A stretch of 64,000 nucleotides of DNA from Lysinibacillus contaminans (GTDB taxonomy: Bacteria; Bacillota; Bacilli; Bacillales_A; Planococcaceae), in the NCBI RefSeq assembly GCF_001278945.1, contig NZ_LGRV01000003.1:558001-622000 (forward strand). Direction: 5' to 3'. Numbering within the stretch: position 1 is the stretch's first letter; each line of letters opens with the position of its first letter. Of this stretch, positions 59,831-64,000 are shown piece by piece. The notes beneath the pieces are model-generated. The model did no database searches. It had not been told where the DNA came from and worked only from the letters and a program-made list of their open reading frames with translations. The position numbers and the translations under genes are program-made.

Positions 59831-62008
59831 ATGCGAAAATTTGGGGCAGACTTATCTTTTTACAAAGAGGGACTTCGTTTTTTAATATTAACGCTCATTT
59901 TACTCACGATTATTGGTTTTTGGAGTGACGAATTTTACGGGGTCTTTGGAGAAAATAATTATGTGACGATTCACTTAATGATTGAAATTCTCATTATTGT
60001 AGTGACAATTACAATTGCCATTCAATCTTGGTTGATTTCCCCGTATGCACAATCTAATAAGCGCCTGTATTTGGGTGCGCTATTTTTAACGATTGGTTTA
60101 CTTGAAATAGTACATGCGCTCTCTTATAAAGGTATGCCGTTTTTTATTATGGAAAGTACGACTTATGCTCCAACTTGGTTTTATATACTAGCACGATTAC
60201 TTTTACCTATTGGCTTACTTGCTATTTTCAGTATGAAGGAAAAAAAGATACATGCATACTATCGTTGGATTATATTTAGTATTCCACTTTTTTTTATAAG
60301 TGCTTGTGTTGTATTTATCTATTTACCAACACCTTTTTTACCACCTCTTGTAGAAGAGGGTAATGGCCCAACAGCACTTAAGAACAATTTGCAATATATG
60401 GCGATTTTTTTTCAACTAGTTTTAATTCTATTTTTGATAAACAATTATAAATTGGCGCCAAGCAGAATATCGTTATTCCTTGGGGGCTCAGTCTATTTAA
60501 TTATTAGTGATATCTTATTTACAACCTATATTGATGTATACGATATTAAAAATTTCATAGGACATATTTTTCAGTTATCTGCGTTTTATCTATTTTTTAG
60601 GGCAATTTATTATGCATCCATAGAAAAACCATTTCAGCAGTTGTTAAGGACGCAGGAACATTTAAAGAAATCACAAGAAGAGATGCATTTTATGGCCTAC
60701 CACGATGATGTTACGAATTTACCGAATGAGCGATATTTATTGGAGGAGTTAAAGGAGAATTTATACATAGATCAATCGGAAAAGGCTGTTTTGGCGATAG
60801 AAGTAGATCGTTTTTCTACCATTAAAGCGTCGCTTGGTAATACCTATGCAGATCAAATGTTAAATATTGTTGCACAGAGATTACAAAAATTCTTGCCAGA
60901 AAAATATATCCTTAGTATTTTAAGGGAAGATTATTTTATCGTTTTTATAGATGATCAAAAAAACACTCAGTCTTTGATGCATCTAGGTAAACAATTACAA
61001 GAAATTATGACAGAGCCTATCCATTTACAGCATTTTTCACTTAACGTCAATTTAAATATTGGTATTTCCCTTTACCCAACAGATGCCAATACAGAAGAAG
61101 AGTTGTTGATGCATGCAAAATATGCAATGCTTGAAGCGGGTAAAATACCTGCGCGTATCCTGTATTATGAGTTAATAATGTCTAGTGGTATGACGGACAA
61201 GCTTATTTTAGAGAACGATTTACATAAAGCACTAGACAATGATGAACTATTTTTAGAATATCAACCGCAAATCGATTTGCAGACAGGGAGAATTACAGGA
61301 GTAGAGGCATTGATACGATGGCAACATCCTGAAAAAGGGTGGATTTCGCCTGGGACATTTATTCCAATTGCAGAAGAATCAGGGCTAATTATTCCGATTG
61401 GACAATGGGTACTGGAAACGGCTTGTTATCAAGTGAAACTGTGGGAGAAAGAAGGCTTGCCGCCACTGAAAGTAGCAGTCAACTTATCGTTAGGACAGTT
61501 ATTCCAGCAGGATTTAGTAGAGATGGTACAAGAAGTACTTGTGAAAACAGAGTTGGAACCGCAATGTTTGCAGTTAGAAATCACAGAGAGTATGACCATC
61601 AACATTGACCAAATGACTACAGCATTACGCAATTTAAAAGAGCTGGGGATTACAATAGCAATTGATGACTTTGGAACAGGCTACTCATCACTATCATATT
61701 TAAAGGATTTTTCAATTGATTGTTTAAAGATAGACAGATCATTTGTACAAAAAATCCAATCGAATTCTACGGATGAGGCACTTGTGGCGATGATCATCTC
61801 AATGGCGAAGCATCTACAGTTAAACGTCGTTGCAGAGGGAATTGAAGAAGTCGAGCAACTTGCTTATTTAATGGCGAGTAATTGTGAAACAGTACAAGGT
61901 TATTTATTTAGTAAACCGATACAACCAAAGTTATTACAAGAGAATTTTCATGAAATTCAAAATAATGCTCAAAGTATTTTAGGACAACTTACATTAATTG
62001 AAATATAA
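59831..62008 (+). CDS. MASE3-GGDEF(degenerate)-EAL protein, probable c-di-GMP phosphodiesterase
   Basis: The 725-residue protein has an N-terminal MASE3 membrane sensor domain (seven to eight helices, residues 15-260, LGALFLTIGLLEIVHALSYKG, family signature). A GGDEF-like domain spans about 290-450; its active site reads REDYF instead of GGDEF, so no cyclase activity is expected. The EAL domain (about 465-705) is intact: GVEALIRW, ITESM, DDFGTGYSSL, CLKIDRSF and VAEGIE. A membrane-regulated c-di-GMP hydrolase is therefore likely. GGAGGTACGTAAAT precedes ATG 59831. Confidence 0.93.
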   Translation: MRKFGADLSFYKEGLRFLILTLILLTIIGFWSDEFYGVFGENNYVTIHLMIEILIIVVTITIAIQSWLISPYAQSNKRLYLGALFLTIGLLEIVHALSYKGMPFFIMESTTYAPTWFYILARLLLPIGLLAIFSMKEKKIHAYYRWIIFSIPLFFISACVVFIYLPTPFLPPLVEEGNGPTALKNNLQYMAIFFQLVLILFLINNYKLAPSRISLFLGGSVYLIISDILFTTYIDVYDIKNFIGHIFQLSAFYLFFRAIYYASIEKPFQQLLRTQEHLKKSQEEMHFMAYHDDVTNLPNERYLLEELKENLYIDQSEKAVLAIEVDRFSTIKASLGNTYADQMLNIVAQRLQKFLPEKYILSILREDYFIVFIDDQKNTQSLMHLGKQLQEIMTEPIHLQHFSLNVNLNIGISLYPTDANTEEELLMHAKYAMLEAGKIPARILYYELIMSSGMTDKLILENDLHKALDNDELFLEYQPQIDLQTGRITGVEALIRWQHPEKGWISPGTFIPIAEESGLIIPIGQWVLETACYQVKLWEKEGLPPLKVAVNLSLGQLFQQDLVEMVQEVLVKTELEPQCLQLEITESMTINIDQMTTALRNLKELGITIAIDDFGTGYSSLSYLKDFSIDCLKIDRSFVQKIQSNSTDEALVAMIISMAKHLQLNVVAEGIEEVEQLAYLMASNCETVQGYLFSKPIQPKLLQENFHEIQNNAQSILGQLTLIEI

Positions 62009-62035
62009 AAGAGTGCAGGCAAAAAAAATAAGGTT

Positions 62036-62075
62036 CATAAACATCTCCGTTTCACATTGAAACGGGGATGTTTAA
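62036..62075 (+). terminator. Intrinsic terminator after MASE3-EAL gene
   Basis: Stem AAACATCTCCGTTTCA / TGAAACGGGGATGTTT with one wobble and loop CAT. Confidence 0.8.
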
Positions 62076-62102
62076 TTGGGTAAATAAGAAAGGGAAAAAA
62101 GT

Positions 62103-62279
62103 ATGAAACAACTTTGGAATTGAATAAGTGACTCGATGAATGAAAACCCAATCGTCTTTGCCTTGCTAGTATCAGAAGATGATCTTTGTGAAGAGTTTAT
62201 TATTCCAACAACCACATTTACGCGGCTAAACAATGCCCGTTTATTTATATTCGACAATCATGGTATGATAGTTACGTAA
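62103..62279 (+). pseudogene. Small ORF with in-frame TGA
   Basis: ATG 62103 (AAGAAAGGG upstream) reads MKQLWN, then TGA, then continues in frame with ISDSMNENPIVFALLVSEDD and on to a TAA at 62277, 59 codons in all. A restart at ATG 62136 would give 47 residues. The continuous downstream frame suggests a real small gene recently hit by a nonsense change. Product not recognised. Confidence 0.45.
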
Positions 62280-62308
62280 CGATTTGTTGAGATAAAGGAC
62301 GGGTTTTT

Positions 62309-62869
62309 ATGATGGCACAAGAAGTAGCAAATAAATTTATTGAAAAAGTATGTAATCACTTAGTACGTAATATGAATATTACAAAAGTAGAACAGCATTT
62401 GAAGGAAACCATTGCGATACAGCGTGAATCGGCAACGTCACAAACAGCATTTTGGGATATGTTAATGATAAATATGCTATATTTCACTGAAAACGAGCAG
62501 GCTTGGGAACGAGAATTTGCGAAAATGCTTGAGCAAAAAGAATGGTTGAAGGCGGAAAAGCTTGAAGAAGAGTTACTGATGCAACAAATGCGTGTACGTC
62601 AGCAAGTAGCAGAGCAAATGGATGATGCAACAGAACTTTTTCACAAGCAGTATGAAACAGAAAATTTAACCGAAGAAGATATTATTTATGATTATGCCTA
62701 TAGCTCAGCTGGACATTCGATGCGTATGGATTTATTGACGGTACTTGTGTCAACACCAGAGCAGTCAAAGGTTTTATTTGATGCCGACCCGCAGGAAACA
62801 ATTCGTATTGTTAATGGGTATATTGCGTATCATACAGATGGCCTTATAAATAAAACAAGATTAATATAA
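62309..62869 (+). CDS. Hypothetical cytoplasmic protein, 186 aa
   Basis: Function not recognised. The protein is helical and acidic with a long central coiled-coil-like stretch (KAEKLEEELLMQQMRVRQQVAEQ) and no membrane segment. It has a conserved look: AIQRESATSQTAFWDMLMIN, DYAYSSAGHSMRMDLL. AAAGGACGGG precedes ATG 62309; ATG 62312 is an alternative. It stands alone between a relic and the carboxylesterase gene. Confidence 0.8.
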   Translation: MMAQEVANKFIEKVCNHLVRNMNITKVEQHLKETIAIQRESATSQTAFWDMLMINMLYFTENEQAWEREFAKMLEQKEWLKAEKLEEELLMQQMRVRQQVAEQMDDATELFHKQYETENLTEEDIIYDYAYSSAGHSMRMDLLTVLVSTPEQSKVLFDADPQETIRIVNGYIAYHTDGLINKTRLI

Positions 62870-63144
62870 TGGTAAAGAGACTCTCTTCTTAGATAGCGGA
62901 GTCTTATTTATTTGAAAAGCGTTTTCTTGTAAGGAATTAATGGGTCATTATCAAAACATGTCCTTACTATAAAAGAAAGTCTACTTTTTTATAAGCACAT
63001 GGAACGGAAAGCGTCCGCCTGTAGTGTAATGTGCTATCAAGTGCAGATTTTGGTGTAGAGCCAAATTAATAATACAACATTTGTGCAGGATAATTGTTTA
63101 ATATGATAAGATTGAAGTAAGTTCAATTGAAAGGAATTTTGTCC
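62870..63144. repeat. Intergenic region with copy of the dispersed repeat
   Basis: A GC-richer island CGGAAAGCGTCCGCCTGTAG and the end motif GTGCAGATTTTGGTGTAGAGCC (63041-63062) mark a degraded copy of the repeat family at 20692. The AT-rich remainder shows no gene. Confidence 0.55.
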
Positions 63145-63798
63145 ATGAATTCACCATTTACATTTATACATACACAACCGTCTAATTTAGACCCCAATAA
63201 AAAATATCCAGCTATCTTTTTACTTCACGGAATGGGAAGTAATGAGGAAGATCTTCCTCAGCTAGTGCAAGATTTTAAAGAGCAGTGTCATATTATTAGT
63301 TTAAGAGGGCCCATTACACAAAAACCAGGATATGCATTCTTCACGATTCAAGAAATCGGTATGCCTGATCGTGCCATTTTTGATAAAGTGTTAGTCGCAT
63401 TACAACGTTTTATGTTAGAGGCCATTGACGAATATCAAATTGACCCAAATAAGGTGTATGTACTCGGCTTTAGCCAAGGTGCTATTTTGGCGCAGTCACT
63501 AGCATTTTCTATGGGTAATTTAATACGCGGAGTAGTGGCTCTTAGTGGTTACACACCCAAATTTGTTACAGAAGAATATGCTATTCGCCCAGTGGATCAC
63601 CTGGAAATCTTCATCTCGCATGGTGATTATGATTACGTCATCCCACCACAATGGGGCGTTGAAAGTAAAGAAACTTTTGAGCGATTCGGAGCAAATGTCA
63701 CATTTAAACAATATCCAGATGGACATGGTGTAACACCGGAAAATATGCGCGATATCGTCGCGTTTTTAGCCGAGGGATTACAAGAGAATATGCAGTAA
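63145..63798 (+). CDS. Phospholipase/carboxylesterase family alpha/beta hydrolase
   Basis: The 217-residue serine hydrolase has the oxyanion region FLLHGMGSNEEDLPQL, nucleophile elbow GFSQGAILAQSLA (GxSxG), and catalytic Asp and His in HGDYDYVIPP and YPDGHGVTPE. It is of the YodD/EstB type. ATG 63145 follows AAAGGAA with spacing 8; the ORF could start six codons earlier. It ends before a strong terminator. Substrate unknown. Confidence 0.94.
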   Translation: MNSPFTFIHTQPSNLDPNKKYPAIFLLHGMGSNEEDLPQLVQDFKEQCHIISLRGPITQKPGYAFFTIQEIGMPDRAIFDKVLVALQRFMLEAIDEYQIDPNKVYVLGFSQGAILAQSLAFSMGNLIRGVVALSGYTPKFVTEEYAIRPVDHLEIFISHGDYDYVIPPQWGVESKETFERFGANVTFKQYPDGHGVTPENMRDIVAFLAEGLQENMQ

Positions 63799-63808
63799 TG
63801 GATAGTTG

Positions 63809-63846
63809 AAAAGCCGAGACGATCATCACAATCGTCTCGGCTTCTT
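63809..63846. terminator. Bidirectional terminator between carboxylesterase gene and proC
   Basis: Perfect stem AAGCCGAGACGAT/ATCGTCTCGGCTT, T-rich on the plus side. Confidence 0.88.
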
Positions 63847-63853
63847 TTTACAC

Positions 63854-64000
63854 TTATTTAGATAAGTTACGGTCTTTATTTGTAACGGCTGCCACTGCAT
63901 CGTGGATCGTTGTTTCAAAATGATTACTTTGTAACGAAGACACACCTTGAATAGTTGTCCCACCTGGTGAGCAAACTCGGTCGACAAGTTCCCATGGGTG
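63854..64000 (-). CDS. proC: Pyrroline-5-carboxylate reductase, 3' end only
   Basis: Frame open to the window edge on the minus strand; 48 C-terminal residues are visible. They begin HPWELVDRVCSPGGTTIQGV. VCSPGGTTIxG is the signature of P5C reductase, which makes proline from pyrroline-5-carboxylate. Most of the gene, including the start, lies beyond the window. A paralogue such as ComER or ProG cannot be excluded. Confidence 0.85.
   Translation of the reverse strand, partial: HPWELVDRVCSPGGTTIQGVSSLQSNHFETTIHDAVAAVTNKDRNLSK

Noticed and set aside
62121-62123. Selenocysteine TGA
   Set aside because: No SECIS-like hairpin was seen, and the surrounding small protein is not a known selenoprotein.

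Overview
The window is chromosomal DNA of a low-GC, spore-forming Firmicute. The best fit is the Lysinibacillus/Solibacillus group of Planococcaceae (inference, no search was run). The evidence is the Bacillus-type core gene order (rpsU, nfeD-floA, yqfC-yqfD-phoH-pgpH-ybeY-dgkA-cdd-era-recO, glyS, ccpN-ppsR-dnaG-sigA, cccA-trmK-yqfO, ispH-yqfQ-cshB-nfo-znuCB-zur), sporulation genes, an SLH surface protein, a single-chain GlyRS behind a T-box, and frequent GTG/TTG starts. No rRNA, tRNA, prophage, CRISPR array or intact insertion sequence was found.

Layout. 1-3.6 kb: rsmE (cut by the window edge), mtaB, a relic zone, deoC, rpsU. 4.0-14.8 kb: a long plus-strand run. It opens with nfeD-floA behind a textbook sigma-W promoter, continues through sporulation and nucleotide genes (yqfC, yqfD, phoH, pgpH, ybeY, dgkA, cdd, era), and ends at recO. 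14.8-19.1 kb: an accessory insert relative to the B. subtilis order, holding an SLH-domain surface protein, about 1.1 kb of AT-rich non-coding DNA, and an HD-GYP protein whose well-placed ATG is followed two codons later by TAG. 19.1-21.4 kb: glyS on the minus strand, with its T-box leader, a palindromic repeat inserted in its 5' UTR, and a 35-codon copy of its own 3' end behind it. 21.4-30 kb: ccpN-ppsR, dnaG-sigA, a membrane protein, cccA, and trmK-yqfO, where yqfO appears frameshifted into a downstream membrane-protein ORF.

30-43.5 kb is mixed accessory DNA. It holds a decayed NAD(P)-binding gene, DoxX and CcdA-like membrane proteins, an FMN reductase behind two MhqR-type operators, an Rrf2 regulator with two luciferase-like flavin oxidoreductases, hslO, ywbE, an SDR, an orphan TRAP binding protein, ispH, the yqfQ/vrrA protein with a 12-bp VNTR, and a monooxygenase gene that has lost its start codon. 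43.7-48.8 kb: cshB-nfo, a 41-bp tandem repeat array, and the zinc operon znuC-znuB-zur with a Zur-box-like site. 48.9-64 kb: singly transcribed genes (DUF3841, VanZ, serC, two YwaF-like paralogues around a GNAT, isochorismatase-like hydrolase, PCYCGC lipoprotein, YhgE/Pip, thioredoxin-like, TPR, MASE3-GGDEF-EAL, a carboxylesterase, and the 3' end of proC).

Themes. Two cyclic-dinucleotide systems are visible: c-di-AMP turnover (pgpH) and c-di-GMP turnover (an HD-GYP and an EAL protein with a degenerate GGDEF). Metal and redox control is visible as Zur, Fur-like and MhqR-like sites. Several genes are mid-decay or recently altered. Three times a terminator-like hairpin carries the Shine-Dalgarno of the next ORF in its 3' arm. 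No single unmistakable new system was seen. The strongest leads are the HD-GYP gene (stop codon plus unusual C-terminal module), the yqfO fusion, the hairpin/SD arrangement, and the repeat inside the glyS leader.
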